Notes: generated from the sequence alone by a model not told the origin. 64,000 bases of DNA from Pelagibacteraceae bacterium AG-349-E10 (GCA_003281065.1 QCDA01000004.1:22741-86740), one strand, 5' to 3'. Counted from the stretch's first letter, positions 9,058-19,795 are shown. A program made the numbers and translations.

Positions 9058-9484
9058 ATGAGGAGCTGTATTTCTCAATAATTCTTTTTAATTTTTTCCT
9101 TCTATCTTCACTCAAAAAACTAGCGAAGAATTTTTTCTTTCCAGCATAATTTACGCTTAATGAATTTTTTTCATTCTTTATCTTCAACCAATTTAAATTA
9201 TAACTGTTTTGTTCAATAACCTCATCTCCATCAAGCCGCTCTAATTGCATAGATTTTGATTCTAATGAAATTTTTTCTGTTTTTTTTAAGCTCTTTACAA
9301 AAAAATAAGTACATACGACCAAAATAGAAAATTCAACAATACCAAATATAATTATCGGCCAAGCACCGACTAATAAAAACCTTCCACCAATAAAAATGAT
9401 CAAAAAACCTGTAATGAATAAAAAAAATATAATTTGAAGATTTGTCAGACTCCTATTTGGTTTGATATGAAGCTTTCTTGTCAT
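9050..9484 (-). CDS. DUF2244-like integral membrane protein
   Basis: PNRSLTNLQIIFFLFITGFL..., two TM segments then a beta-rich tail (SLESKSMQLERLDG). Confidence 0.65.
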   Translation of the reverse strand: MTRKLHIKPNRSLTNLQIIFFLFITGFLIIFIGGRFLLVGAWPIIIFGIVEFSILVVCTYFFVKSLKKTEKISLESKSMQLERLDGDEVIEQNSYNLNWLKIKNEKNSLSVNYAGKKKFFASFLSEDRRKKLKRIIEKYSSSSN

Positions 9485-9547
9485 TTCTATAAGTTTATAA
9501 AATTATATTTATATTTATAATAGATTTAATAGCACACCAATAATAAT

Positions 9548-10201
9548 ATGAAAAAACAAGAAAGAGCAAACGTAGTATTGGATAATTTAAACAAATTTTA
9601 TCCAAATATCCCAATCCCTCTTAAACATAAAAATGTATATGAGCTTTTAATAGCAGTTTTATTAAGCGCTCAATGCACAGACGAACGTGTGAATAAGATT
9701 ACACCTTTACTATTTAAAACGGCAAATAATCCCCATGATATGGCAAAGGTGCCTGTAAATAAAATTTATAAAATCATTAAACCATGTGGACTTGCACCTA
9801 AAAAATCAAAAGCTATTTCTAAACTCTCAAAAATATTAATTAAAAAATACAATGGTATTGTCCCAGAGACTTTTGAAGATTTAGAAAATTTACCGGGAGT
9901 TGGTCATAAAACAGCGAGTGTAGTAATGTCCCAAGGTTTTGGTCACCCTGCATTCCCTGTAGATACACATATTCATCGTTTAGCACAAAGGTGGGGTCTG
10001 ACAAATGGTAAAAATGTAGTCCAAACTGAATTAGATATTAAAAAATTATTTCCTGAGGCAACTTGGAACAGACTTCATTTACAAATGATTTTTTACGGAA
10101 GAGAATATTGCAAAGCTAGAAGCTGCTTTGGTGTTGAATGCAAAATTTGCACAGATTGTTATCCAAACAGAACAAAGGCTATAAAAGTAAAAAAACCCTA
10201 A
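9548..10201 (+). CDS. nth: Endonuclease III
   Basis: LLSAQCTDERVNK, HhH LPGVGHKTASVV, VDTHIHRLAQRWGL, C-x6-C-x2-C-x5-C cluster. Confidence 0.95.
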   Translation: MKKQERANVVLDNLNKFYPNIPIPLKHKNVYELLIAVLLSAQCTDERVNKITPLLFKTANNPHDMAKVPVNKIYKIIKPCGLAPKKSKAISKLSKILIKKYNGIVPETFEDLENLPGVGHKTASVVMSQGFGHPAFPVDTHIHRLAQRWGLTNGKNVVQTELDIKKLFPEATWNRLHLQMIFYGREYCKARSCFGVECKICTDCYPNRTKAIKVKKP

Positions 10202-10264
10202 TTTTCTATAGATTGTCTATGAAAAAAAACAGAATAATGTATAAAAATAAACTTATTTACCATT

Positions 10265-13200
10265 ATGAAACAAATTAAGAAAATATTAATTGCTAACAGA
10301 AGTGAAATTGCAATTAGAATATCTCGTGCAGCAACTGAATTGGGCTTTAGGACTGTATCCATTTACTCGTACGAGGATCGTTTTGCATTGCACCGCTTCA
10401 AAACAGACGAAAGCTATCTTGTTGGATCAGGATTAGGTCCTATACAGGCTTACCTAGATTACAAAGGTATCGTACAAATTGCTGTTAATTCAGGTTGTGA
10501 TGCCATCCATCCAGGATACGGCTTCTTATCAGAAAACCCAGAATTTGCTGATGAGTGTGCAAAACATAATATTATTTTTGTTGGACCCTCTTCAAAGATT
10601 ATGCGATCACTTGGAAATAAAGTAGAAGCTAAAAAAACTGCAGGCAAAGCTAAAGTACCAACCATACCTTCCACAGGACCCTTACCAAAAGACTTAAAGA
10701 AATGTAAAGATCTTGCAAAAAAAATTGGTTATCCAATTATGCTCAAAGCATCCTGGGGTGGCGGCGGTCGTGGAATGCGAGTGATCAGAAAAGAAACAGA
10801 ATTAGAAAATCAAATCAACACCGCTAGGAGAGAAGCCAAAAGTGCTTTTGGAAAAGATGATGTATTTTTTGAAAAGTTAATCGAAAAAGCCTTTCATGTT
10901 GAAGTTCAGATAATTGGTGATACGCATGGAAACATAGTTCATCTTTTTGAAAGAGATTGTTCTCTTCAAAGACGACATCAAAAGGTAGTAGAAAGAGCTC
11001 CTGCTGCCTACCTATCTGACAAAGAGAGAAATGAGATTTGTAACGCAGGTGTAAGAATAGGAAAACAAGTTAATTATTCATGTGCGGGAACCGTAGAGTT
11101 CTTAATGGATGCTAAATCTAGAGATTTCTTCTTCATTGAAGTTAATCCAAGAGTTCAAGTTGAACACACTGTAACAGAAGAGATTACTGGTATTGATATA
11201 GTAAAAGCTCAGTTCCTCTTAGCAGCTGGTGCTAAAATTGGAGATGATATATGTGGTGTGCCAACTCAAAAAGACATTCATATGAAAGGACATGCTATCC
11301 AATCAAGGGTTACAACAGAAGATGCCGCTAATGATTTTGCTCCAGATTACGGTAAAATTAATGTTTATAGATCTGCAAGTGGCCTAGGAATAAGACTAGA
11401 TGCTGGAACTGCATCTACTGGTACAGTTATTACTCCTTATTATGACTCTCTTTTAGTAAAAGTAACTGCAAAAGGCCAAACCCCTATTGAAGCAAAGAGA
11501 CGAATGAATAGAGCATTGAGTGAATTTCGCGTCAGAGGTGTTAAAACAAATATACCTTTTTTATTAAAGTTAATTAACCACAAAGGTTTCGATGTTTTCA
11601 AATACCATACAAAATTTATAGATAGTGAAAAAAGTTTATTTCAATTCTCTGGTCGAAAAGATAGGGCAACCAAAACATTAAACTTCTTAGCTGAAGTTAT
11701 TGTCAACGGTAACCCAGAAGTTGCCAATAGACCAAAATTAAGAGAGACAACACCAGCAAAACTCTCAGACTATGGAATATCTAGATCAAAAAAAGCTCAA
11801 GAGACTGTCAATAAAACCTATAAACAAATTTTAGACACCAATGGTCCATCTGCTGTTGCTGAGTCTGTGTTAAAAGAAAAACAATTATTGATAACAGATA
11901 CTACCTTTAGAGACGCTCACCAATCTTTGATTGCAACTCGAATGAGAACACAAGATATGTTAGGCATAACTGATTTATATGAAGAAAGGCTTAAAAATTT
12001 ATTTTCAGTTGAGTGTTGGGGTGGTGCAACTTTTGATGTTGCATTAAGATTTTTAAAAGAGGACCCTTGGGAGCGTCTAGAAAAATTACGTGAACAAATG
12101 CCCTCTGCTTTATTACAAATGTTATTCAGAGGATCGAATGCTTTGGGATATACAAACTATCCTGATAATGTTTTAAGAAGGTTTATACAACTTTCTGCAC
12201 AGTCAGGGATTGATGTTTTTAGAATATTTGATGCACTAAATTGGATTGAAAATATGAAAGTTTCTATCGATGAAGTATTAAAATCTGGAAAAATCTGTGA
12301 AGCTTCAATTTGTTACTCTGGTGATTTATCTTCTCCCGCAGAGAAAAAATATACACTTGAATATTATTTAAAAATGGCTCAAAAGCTTGAGAAAATGGGA
12401 GTTCATTTTCTTGCAATTAAAGATATGGCAGGTTTATGTAAACCCAAGGCTGCAAAAATTCTATTCAAAGAATTAAAGAAAAATATAAAAATTCCAATAC
12501 ACTTTCATACTCACGACACAAGCGGAAATGGTGTTGCAACATTACTTAATGCCTCCGACGCAGGTGTAGATATTGTTGATGTAGCAATTGACTCTTGGTC
12601 TGGTTTTACATCACAACCCAGTTTTGGAGCAGTTTTAGAATCACTTGATGGGAATAATAGAGATCCTAAAATTTCTTCTGCCGTTGTCAGGACTGCTGCA
12701 AATTATTGGGAAGGTGTAAGAAAACAGTACCAACCGTTCGAAAGCAAAACTCGCACTAGTATGTCTGAGGTATATTTACATCAGATGCCAGGCGGTCAAT
12801 ACACTAATTTGAGAGAGCAGGCAAGGTCAATGGGCATTACAGACGAGAGATGGCCAGAACTAGCTTCAATGTATGCCGAAGTTAATAAAATATTTGGTGA
12901 TGTAATTAAAGTTACACCCATATCTAAAGTTGTTGGTGATATGGCAATTTATATGTTAGCAAACAATATTCAAATTCAAGACGTCTTGGATCCAAAAAAA
13001 GATGTTGGCTTTCCTGCATCAGTCATTGAATTCTTTAGTGGCCGATTAGGTCAACCATATAAAGGTTTTCCAAAAGCACTTCAAAAGAAAATTTTAAAAG
13101 GAAAAAAACCAATTAATTATAGATTTGGATCAAAGTTACCCTCATTAAAAATTAAAAATAGAACTAAGGAATTGGAGAAGAAGTACAGTGAGACTATTTC

Positions 13201-13729
13201 AGAGAAAGATACAATTTCACAAATATTTTTTCCTGAGGTTTTCGATGAGTATATAAAACACAAAAAGAAATTTGGTAATACTAGTGTTATCCCAACATCA
13301 AACTATTTCTTTGGGATGAACACAGGGGAAGAGATATATGTTTCTATAGAACCTGGTAAAACACTTATAATAAGATATTTCACTTTAAGCGAGCCAAACG
13401 AAAAAGGTTACAGGACAGTATATTTTGAATTGAATGGCCAAGCCAGATCAGTTGACATTAAAGATAATTCCATTGCAGTTGACGATTTAGCCAAAGAAAT
13501 TGCTGATCCCAGCAACAAAGATCATGTTGCGGCCCCAATACCCGGTTTACTTGTAGACGTTGCTGTTACTGAGGGAATAAAAGTGCCAAAGGGTGCAAAA
13601 TTATGCACTATTGAGGCAATGAAAATGGAAACTGTTATTTATGCAGATCAACCTGGGAAAGTTGAGAGACTTTGCGTAAAAGCTGGCGAAAATATTGAGG
13701 CTCAGCAACTTTTATTAATTATAAAATAA
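10265..13729 (+). CDS. pyc: Pyruvate carboxylase
   Basis: 1154 aa with biotin carboxylase (GGGGRGMR, FIEVNPRVQVEHTVTE), carboxyltransferase (DTTFRDAHQSL) and biotin motif EAMKMET. Confidence 0.97.
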   Translation: MKQIKKILIANRSEIAIRISRAATELGFRTVSIYSYEDRFALHRFKTDESYLVGSGLGPIQAYLDYKGIVQIAVNSGCDAIHPGYGFLSENPEFADECAKHNIIFVGPSSKIMRSLGNKVEAKKTAGKAKVPTIPSTGPLPKDLKKCKDLAKKIGYPIMLKASWGGGGRGMRVIRKETELENQINTARREAKSAFGKDDVFFEKLIEKAFHVEVQIIGDTHGNIVHLFERDCSLQRRHQKVVERAPAAYLSDKERNEICNAGVRIGKQVNYSCAGTVEFLMDAKSRDFFFIEVNPRVQVEHTVTEEITGIDIVKAQFLLAAGAKIGDDICGVPTQKDIHMKGHAIQSRVTTEDAANDFAPDYGKINVYRSASGLGIRLDAGTASTGTVITPYYDSLLVKVTAKGQTPIEAKRRMNRALSEFRVRGVKTNIPFLLKLINHKGFDVFKYHTKFIDSEKSLFQFSGRKDRATKTLNFLAEVIVNGNPEVANRPKLRETTPAKLSDYGISRSKKAQETVNKTYKQILDTNGPSAVAESVLKEKQLLITDTTFRDAHQSLIATRMRTQDMLGITDLYEERLKNLFSVECWGGATFDVALRFLKEDPWERLEKLREQMPSALLQMLFRGSNALGYTNYPDNVLRRFIQLSAQSGIDVFRIFDALNWIENMKVSIDEVLKSGKICEASICYSGDLSSPAEKKYTLEYYLKMAQKLEKMGVHFLAIKDMAGLCKPKAAKILFKELKKNIKIPIHFHTHDTSGNGVATLLNASDAGVDIVDVAIDSWSGFTSQPSFGAVLESLDGNNRDPKISSAVVRTAANYWEGVRKQYQPFESKTRTSMSEVYLHQMPGGQYTNLREQARSMGITDERWPELASMYAEVNKIFGDVIKVTPISKVVGDMAIYMLANNIQIQDVLDPKKDVGFPASVIEFFSGRLGQPYKGFPKALQKKILKGKKPINYRFGSKLPSLKIKNRTKELEKKYSETISEKDTISQIFFPEVFDEYIKHKKKFGNTSVIPTSNYFFGMNTGEEIYVSIEPGKTLIIRYFTLSEPNEKGYRTVYFELNGQARSVDIKDNSIAVDDLAKEIADPSNKDHVAAPIPGLLVDVAVTEGIKVPKGAKLCTIEAMKMETVIYADQPGKVERLCVKAGENIEAQQLLLIIK

Positions 13730-13761
13730 TTTTTTTCTTAATAATATGATAACAATTTACC

Positions 13762-14700
13762 GTGGTTAAAAAGATTATAACTGCCAAACACAGAGGTTTT
13801 TGTGCTGGAGTTGAGAGAGCCGTTGAAATGGTCGAAAAAAGCCTTTTGAAATATGGAGCTCCAGTATATGTCCGCCATGAAATTGTTCATAATAAATTTG
13901 TTGTCAATAATTTGAGAGAAAAAGGTGTTGTATTCGTAGACTCGTTAGAAGAAATTCCTAAAAATACAAAACAACCAGTAATTTTTTCTGCGCACGGCGT
14001 TGCACAAAGAGTAATTAACAAAGCTAAAGATTATAATCTATTATTTTATGATGCCATCTGCCCATTAGTCAGTAAGATTCATAAAGAAATAATTCAATTA
14101 GAAAAAAACAAATATAAGATAATTATGATCGGCCATGAACATCACCCTGAAGTTGACGGAACAGCTGGACAGCTCAAGGATATTAGCAATTTAACTTTAG
14201 TTCAAAATATTGAAGATGTTGAAAAATTATATTTCCCATCAAATCAAAAACTTGCTTACATTACACAAACAACCTTATCGGTTTTCGATACACAAAGTAT
14301 TGTTGATACTTTAGAAAAAAAATTTCCTTCAATTCTAGCTCCTAAAAAATCCGATATTTGCTATGCAACTTCAAATAGACAATTATCTGTGCAAGAAATG
14401 TCTAAAAATGTTGATGCTTTCTATGTAATTGGTGCCCACAATAGTTCTAATTCAATTAGGTTAGTTGAAACTGCTAAGAGATTTGGTTGTAAACATAGTG
14501 AACTAGTTGAAAATATAAACGACTTTGATTATTCAAATTTATCAGAATTTAATACAATAGGTTTGACAGCTAGTGCATCTGCTCCTGAAGAACAATTAAA
14601 TTTATTTATTGATCAGATAAAAAAAGTTTATGCAATCGAAGTTTTAAATTTTAAAGAGGACGAAAATATCACCTTTAAAATACCTAATTTTCTCAATTAA
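13762..14700 (+). CDS. ispH: 4-hydroxy-3-methylbut-2-enyl diphosphate reductase
   Basis: HRGFCAGVERAV, VRHEIVHNKFVV, ATSNRQLSVQEM, TASASAPE; GTG start. Confidence 0.95.
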   Translation: MVKKIITAKHRGFCAGVERAVEMVEKSLLKYGAPVYVRHEIVHNKFVVNNLREKGVVFVDSLEEIPKNTKQPVIFSAHGVAQRVINKAKDYNLLFYDAICPLVSKIHKEIIQLEKNKYKIIMIGHEHHPEVDGTAGQLKDISNLTLVQNIEDVEKLYFPSNQKLAYITQTTLSVFDTQSIVDTLEKKFPSILAPKKSDICYATSNRQLSVQEMSKNVDAFYVIGAHNSSNSIRLVETAKRFGCKHSELVENINDFDYSNLSEFNTIGLTASASAPEEQLNLFIDQIKKVYAIEVLNFKEDENITFKIPNFLN

Positions 14701-15508
14701 ATTTTCTTCTATAAAAGATATCTACTAAAGTCATATGTGGAAGAGTTAATGCCGCTAATCCAATAAACAGTGTCTTTATAAAAGACTCATCAAAAGAAAA
14801 ACTCTTATGAAGATAGATAATTGCTAAGCTGCCGCCGACCCATGTTAAGATAGTAAAAGAGATGGTAGTTATGGTAATAAATTTGTTATTTGATAGATAT
14901 TTTGATGTATCTTTTAATATTGATTTAACATGTTTAAAAGTATGAATGAAACAAAAATAGATAGAAAATGCCACGAGCGGTTCTGTTAAAAATATTACCA
15001 ATAAAATAATAGACATTTCTAAAATCCCCCATCTTAATTTTGTAAATTTAATTGCCAAATATGCATATCTAATCAGAAGAAAAAAATAACAAATGTAAAC
15101 AATATATAGATATTCTTGAAATTGACTAAAAGATAGATTTGATAAAAAAGTAAATATCTCAAATGTTTCGTCAGTGTGAAAAAAAATAATCCCAAATACA
15201 ATATTCAAACCATGCGTTAAAGAAACAGACCATTTATATATCTTCAAGCCTAGATAGGACCAGTCACATAATCCAAAATGAACGATGCTCATTAAAATGA
15301 ATAAAATTAAAGCAATTACGGAAAAGTAAATCCAAAATATAATCACTGCGGCAGAAATAATTAAATATAAGAATACAAATATAAAAAAATCTTTTCTCGT
15401 CTTATACCCTAACAGTGCAGCTACAGCTCCGTCAAATGAACCATGCGGCACACCTATAAATGAAACCATGCAAAGAGCAAGTAAAGATATAAAGCTTAAT
15501 TCATACAT
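14693..15508 (-). CDS. blh: Beta-carotene 15,15'-dioxygenase, Brp/Blh family
   Basis: Polytopic; GVPHGSFDGAVA, HFGLCDW, FIHTFKHV, LPHMTLVDIFY conserved-His motifs; sits in proteorhodopsin cluster. Confidence 0.9.
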   Translation of the reverse strand: MYELSFISLLALCMVSFIGVPHGSFDGAVAALLGYKTRKDFFIFVFLYLIISAAVIIFWIYFSVIALILFILMSIVHFGLCDWSYLGLKIYKWSVSLTHGLNIVFGIIFFHTDETFEIFTFLSNLSFSQFQEYLYIVYICYFFLLIRYAYLAIKFTKLRWGILEMSIILLVIFLTEPLVAFSIYFCFIHTFKHVKSILKDTSKYLSNNKFITITTISFTILTWVGGSLAIIYLHKSFSFDESFIKTLFIGLAALTLPHMTLVDIFYRRKFN

Positions 15509-16594
15509 TTAATCACGAATGGTGCTTAAAGCACTTTTTATAAATTTAATTTTTGGCATTGACATAATGACCTTTAATTTTGTTGGAAAATCAGCTACAC
15601 CCATCATAAATGATGCAAATTCATTGCCATTTAAAGAGTAAGCCATATTAATAAAAATCTTCTCTGTTCCACTATTATTTTTCAGATAATTCACAAATAC
15701 CTTATCCATCCATTTATCAAAATATGAGTGATGAGCTTTATTAATATTTTCAAAATTTAACATTATGTTTTTTAGAAAAAAGGAAAAAGCATACCCTGTT
15801 GATATTTTGGTGGCACCACCTCTTGAACCGATATTAATATAATTTTCACTTGAATTGTTTTCAATATCATACATTGGTAACGCCCCTTTTTCTTCATCAA
15901 TTATTTTATATTCAGATAAATTTAATTTTGTCTCAATGTATTCTAATATCTGTTTTTGATACCAATCATCCTCTTGGATTTTTGAAGAAAAAACTGTTGA
16001 CTCAACTAACATTCTATTTTCATCTATTGGTAAACAATACATAAAATGTAATCCCATTTTTTGTTCAACGCGAAAATCCATTAAGGTCACACTTTTACTA
16101 TTTATCATTTGTTTAGTTTCTATTAGGTATCCAAAAAAATGCTGTTTTACTTTTTCATTTTCTAATTTCGGTGTACGAGAATCATAAATTTTCTTAGCAA
16201 AAATTTCTTCACCATTCTCTAGCTTGATTTCATAGTATTTTTTTAAATTCGTAATACTTTGAACATTTAACTCCTTAATTGATAAGTTTTCTAAACCTTT
16301 TAAGCAATAATTTTTCCAATCTTGGTATCTTATAGTGCAATAGGGTAAATCCTTAGTTTCATGTTTTATATGATTATTTGTTAAGTAAAAGTTCCAGCAA
16401 AACCATTTTTTTTGTGCAAGACTATCAAAATCTTTCATCCAATCTGTCAGCCAAAATGCAAAAAAATTATTTCTTTTGCTATGATAATTTTTATCAATGC
16501 CAATTAAACTAATACTTGTTCCCTTATACTTCAATTTTGCAGTAGCAAGGGCACTGGCACCCATGCCCAAAAATGCTACATCATATATTTTCAT
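15509..16594 (-). CDS. crtY: Lycopene beta-cyclase
   Basis: FAD-binding N-terminus (DVAFLGMGASALATAK), FYSR-like DSRTPK, MDFRV; next to crtB/crtI. Confidence 0.85.
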   Translation of the reverse strand: MKIYDVAFLGMGASALATAKLKYKGTSISLIGIDKNYHSKRNNFFAFWLTDWMKDFDSLAQKKWFCWNFYLTNNHIKHETKDLPYCTIRYQDWKNYCLKGLENLSIKELNVQSITNLKKYYEIKLENGEEIFAKKIYDSRTPKLENEKVKQHFFGYLIETKQMINSKSVTLMDFRVEQKMGLHFMYCLPIDENRMLVESTVFSSKIQEDDWYQKQILEYIETKLNLSEYKIIDEEKGALPMYDIENNSSENYINIGSRGGATKISTGYAFSFFLKNIMLNFENINKAHHSYFDKWMDKVFVNYLKNNSGTEKIFINMAYSLNGNEFASFMMGVADFPTKLKVIMSMPKIKFIKSALSTIRD

Positions 16595-17456
16595 TTTTAA
16601 AAGAGCCCCTAATTGGTTTGTAGGATTTAAAAATATTTTTTAAAAATAAAAATTCAGGTATAGAAATTATTGTTATCCATAACTTTTCTAATTTGTTTAA
16701 ATAAATTCTTTCATGCTTGTAAACATAACCACCACTTTTAATTTTTTCCCCAATCCCTTTGTAAATTTTTGCTGCAAAAAATATTGCTAGTCTGGTTCTA
16801 AGAGGTATAAATTTCATACCAGAAAAACCGTTTGCATAGAATTTATCAGAGAGTTCTATTAAATTTTTAATAGATAATTCAATCAAATTTTTTTTTTGAT
16901 CATCTAGCTCATTATCTATCAGGTCACGTATTGAGACTTGCCCTAACCATTCTTTTGGTAGATATAGCCTATTCATTTTTGCGTCCTCGTAAACATCTCT
17001 TGCGATATTTGTTAGTTGCATAGCAATTCCTAAATCAATAGCATGCTTTCTTGCTTCAGCATCTTTGGTATTAATTATTGGTAACATCATCAAACCCACT
17101 GTTCCAGCAACCTTGTATGAGTAATCTATCAATTCTTTCTCATCTGTAACTCTGACGTTCTGTTGATCGCTGATCAAACCATCTATTAGATCCTTTAAAA
17201 TACCACGGTTAATATTATTTTTTTTAAAAAAGATATTTATCTCAGAGCTCTCATTTTCTTCAATTTGATTAAATATATTTTTTATTTGAGAAGAGGTGTC
17301 TAACTTCGAATTATCTGCCACATCATCTAGATATCGACATATGCTATAGAGCCTTGAAGCTGCAATTCTATTTTTTTTGGGTAAAAAAAAACTTGCCCAA
17401 TAAAAACTTTTACCTTCCGATTTAATGCTATAGGTATTTGTTTTAAATGATGTCAC
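16581..17456 (-). CDS. crtB: Phytoene synthase
   Basis: SFYWASFFLPKKNRIAASRLYSICRYLDDVAD, QLTNIARDVYEDAKMNRLYLP. Confidence 0.93.
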   Translation of the reverse strand: MTSFKTNTYSIKSEGKSFYWASFFLPKKNRIAASRLYSICRYLDDVADNSKLDTSSQIKNIFNQIEENESSEINIFFKKNNINRGILKDLIDGLISDQQNVRVTDEKELIDYSYKVAGTVGLMMLPIINTKDAEARKHAIDLGIAMQLTNIARDVYEDAKMNRLYLPKEWLGQVSIRDLIDNELDDQKKNLIELSIKNLIELSDKFYANGFSGMKFIPLRTRLAIFFAAKIYKGIGEKIKSGGYVYKHERIYLNKLEKLWITIISIPEFLFLKNIFKSYKPIRGSFKNENI

Positions 17457-17457
17457 C

Positions 17458-18945
17458 TTAATGACTAACTTTGAAATCCTTAATTATAAGCTTCTCTATT
17501 ACCTTAGCAGAGCATAATACGCCAGGTATTCCAGCACCTGGATGTGATCCCGCAGCTGAAAAATATAAATTTGGTATTTTCTTATCTTTGTTGTGATAGC
17601 GAAACCATGCCGATTGAGAAAAAATTGGTGCCACGGAAAATCCAGCTCCGTATTTTGATCTGTAATCATTTTTAAAATCCTCAGGAGTCATCCAGAATTC
17701 TGCCTCAATGTTTTCTTTTAGTCCTGGCATAATAGTTTTATCCAGTGCTTCAACTATTCTATCCTTAAGTTTCGGACCCTCTGAATTCCATTGAACATTT
17801 CCTTGAAGATTAGGAACAGGGCATAGCACATAAAAACTATCACATCCCTCTGGTGCAAAAGTATCATCTGTTGCTGTTGGACGATGAAGATAAAGTGAAA
17901 AATCTTCAGTCAAAATCTTTTTCTCAAAAATATCGTGAAGCAACTCCTTATATCTTTTAGACATCCAAATAGTGTGGTGAGCGACATCAGAGAATTTTTT
18001 CTTTGATCCAAAAAAAAGAACATAAAGGCCCATAGAGTAATGTGTAAATTTCTTAGGTTTGAGAAGGCTATCTCTAGAGTATTCTGATGGTAACATTTCA
18101 CTATAAACTGTAGGGGGATCTGCATTACAAATCACAAGATCCGCTGGTATTTTTTTTCCGTTATTAAGTACCACGTTGTCTGCTTTACCATTTATAATGG
18201 AAATTTGCTCTACATCGGTTTCTTTATTTATAGTAATACCCTGTCTTAACATTAAATTTTCTAACTCTCTCACAATTTTACCTGTGCCTCCCATGCAAAA
18301 GTACACCCCCCACTTTCTTTCAAGATAGTGTATTAATGCATATATAGATGTTGTAGTGAACGGATTTCCCCCAACTAATAAAGGATGTATCGAAAATGCC
18401 TTCCGCAGATACTTATTTTTTAATTTGCTATTTACCAATTGACTGACTGTTAAATAACTTTTGAGTTTTATTAACGATGGTATTTGCTTTGCCATTTCCC
18501 AAAAAGAAATAAATGGCTTATCCGATAACTTTTCGAAACCTACCTCAAAAATATCTTTCGAAGTTTTTAATAATTTGTCATACCCATCAACATCACTTTC
18601 ATCAAATTTTCTTATTTCATTATTTGTATCTTCGATAGATGGTCGGTAATCAAAAGTTTTTCCATTGTGAAAGTAAAATCTGTACCAAGGATCTAAAGAT
18701 TTAAAATTTAAGTAATCTTTTAAGTTTTCACCAAATAATTCAAAAAGTTCTTCAAATAAAAAGGGCGCCGTTATAACAGTTGGCCCAGCATCGTGTCTAT
18801 AACCATCTTTTTCGAAAACCCTTGCTCTTCCGCCAAGCATGTTAAGTCTTTCAAGCAGCGTGACATTAAAACCAAGTTTTCTGCACCTTAAGGCAGCAGC
18901 TAGTCCTCCAAAGCCCCCACCAATAACTACAACTCTTTTACTCAA
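17458..18945 (-). CDS. crtI: Phytoene desaturase
   Basis: VVVIGGGFGGLAAALRCRKLGFNVTLLER, C-terminal PNLYFSAAGSHPGAGIPGVL. Confidence 0.95.
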   Translation of the reverse strand: MSKRVVVIGGGFGGLAAALRCRKLGFNVTLLERLNMLGGRARVFEKDGYRHDAGPTVITAPFLFEELFELFGENLKDYLNFKSLDPWYRFYFHNGKTFDYRPSIEDTNNEIRKFDESDVDGYDKLLKTSKDIFEVGFEKLSDKPFISFWEMAKQIPSLIKLKSYLTVSQLVNSKLKNKYLRKAFSIHPLLVGGNPFTTTSIYALIHYLERKWGVYFCMGGTGKIVRELENLMLRQGITINKETDVEQISIINGKADNVVLNNGKKIPADLVICNADPPTVYSEMLPSEYSRDSLLKPKKFTHYSMGLYVLFFGSKKKFSDVAHHTIWMSKRYKELLHDIFEKKILTEDFSLYLHRPTATDDTFAPEGCDSFYVLCPVPNLQGNVQWNSEGPKLKDRIVEALDKTIMPGLKENIEAEFWMTPEDFKNDYRSKYGAGFSVAPIFSQSAWFRYHNKDKKIPNLYFSAAGSHPGAGIPGVLCSAKVIEKLIIKDFKVSH

Positions 18946-18978
18946 GATAGTTAAATTACATGAAATTTAGACAAAAAA

Positions 18979-19007
18979 AAACCAGGCAAGTTAGCCTTGC
19001 CTGGTTT
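18979..19007 (-). terminator. Rho-independent terminator after proteorhodopsin
   Basis: 12-bp perfect inverted repeat AAACCAGGCAAG-ttagc-CTTGCCTGGTTT followed (minus strand) by a run of T's. Confidence 0.9.
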
Positions 19008-19027
19008 AAATAGGTTATAAAGCTTTA

Positions 19028-19795
19028 TTAAGCTTTTTTGCCTGAAGATGCTACTGCAGCAGCCCAAATAACTGCGACAAAAGCAATCTTATTCACAACG
19101 TCAGCAACGTTATAGATAACGTTTAGAGTTACAGCATCAGCTCCTCCAGTTAAGTAACCGAAGAAATATCCTAATGGATAAATTGCCCAACCAACTGTAA
19201 CGATCCATCTCATTGTGTTGAAAGCTGTTTGAACAGCTGCAGGACATTTGTCAGCAGCAGCTTTACCAGCTTCACCAGCAAAAATTTCATATAAAATGTA
19301 TGCCCAACCAGCTAGACCTACAATGAATCCTGCCCATGCGTTGATGAAGCCAGCTTCACCAGCATAACCAGCAACAAGCATCACTAAAGTACCGATTAAC
19401 AGTCTCCAGAAAATACCAGCTGACACTGCAGCAACTGCAGCAAGGATAATGTAGAATTCAATCATCTGTAATGGAACAGTGATTAACCAGTCAACATATC
19501 TATAAACAGTAGGTGTATCACCTGTTGTTACCCATACTTCTCTCATATAGAAGTAGTGTACTGCGGCAACTAGACAAACAAGACCACCAAGTGCAAGAGA
19601 TGTCTTCCACTTACCTGATACGTTGTTAGTTTCTAGAAAAAAGAATGCAGTAGCGGCAACCATACACATTGAGATAACCCAAAAAGATATCCCAACAAAG
19701 TCGTCTGGCGCTAAGCCAACGCTTGCAGAAGCTATTCCTGGCAGTGCTACTAGAGCAGCTGTTGGGATAGCCATAGATTTTAAAAACTTAATCAT
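19028..19795 (-). CDS. Proteorhodopsin (green/blue family, Gln tuning residue)
   Basis: RYVDWLITVPLQMIEFYIIL (proton acceptor D, tuning Q, donor E) and Schiff-base region YNVADVVNKIAFVAVIW. Confidence 0.97.
   Translation of the reverse strand: MIKFLKSMAIPTAALVALPGIASASVGLAPDDFVGISFWVISMCMVAATAFFFLETNNVSGKWKTSLALGGLVCLVAAVHYFYMREVWVTTGDTPTVYRYVDWLITVPLQMIEFYIILAAVAAVSAGIFWRLLIGTLVMLVAGYAGEAGFINAWAGFIVGLAGWAYILYEIFAGEAGKAAADKCPAAVQTAFNTMRWIVTVGWAIYPLGYFFGYLTGGADAVTLNVIYNVADVVNKIAFVAVIWAAAVASSGKKA

Noticed and set aside
17910-18125. Alternate-frame ORFs within crtI, PR, aepX-like, pstS, infB and fabB (e.g. 17910-18125, 19623-19814, 36096-36296, 41125-41370, 56425-56634, 62495-62701)
   Set aside because: Overlap conserved coding sequence in another frame without independent evidence.
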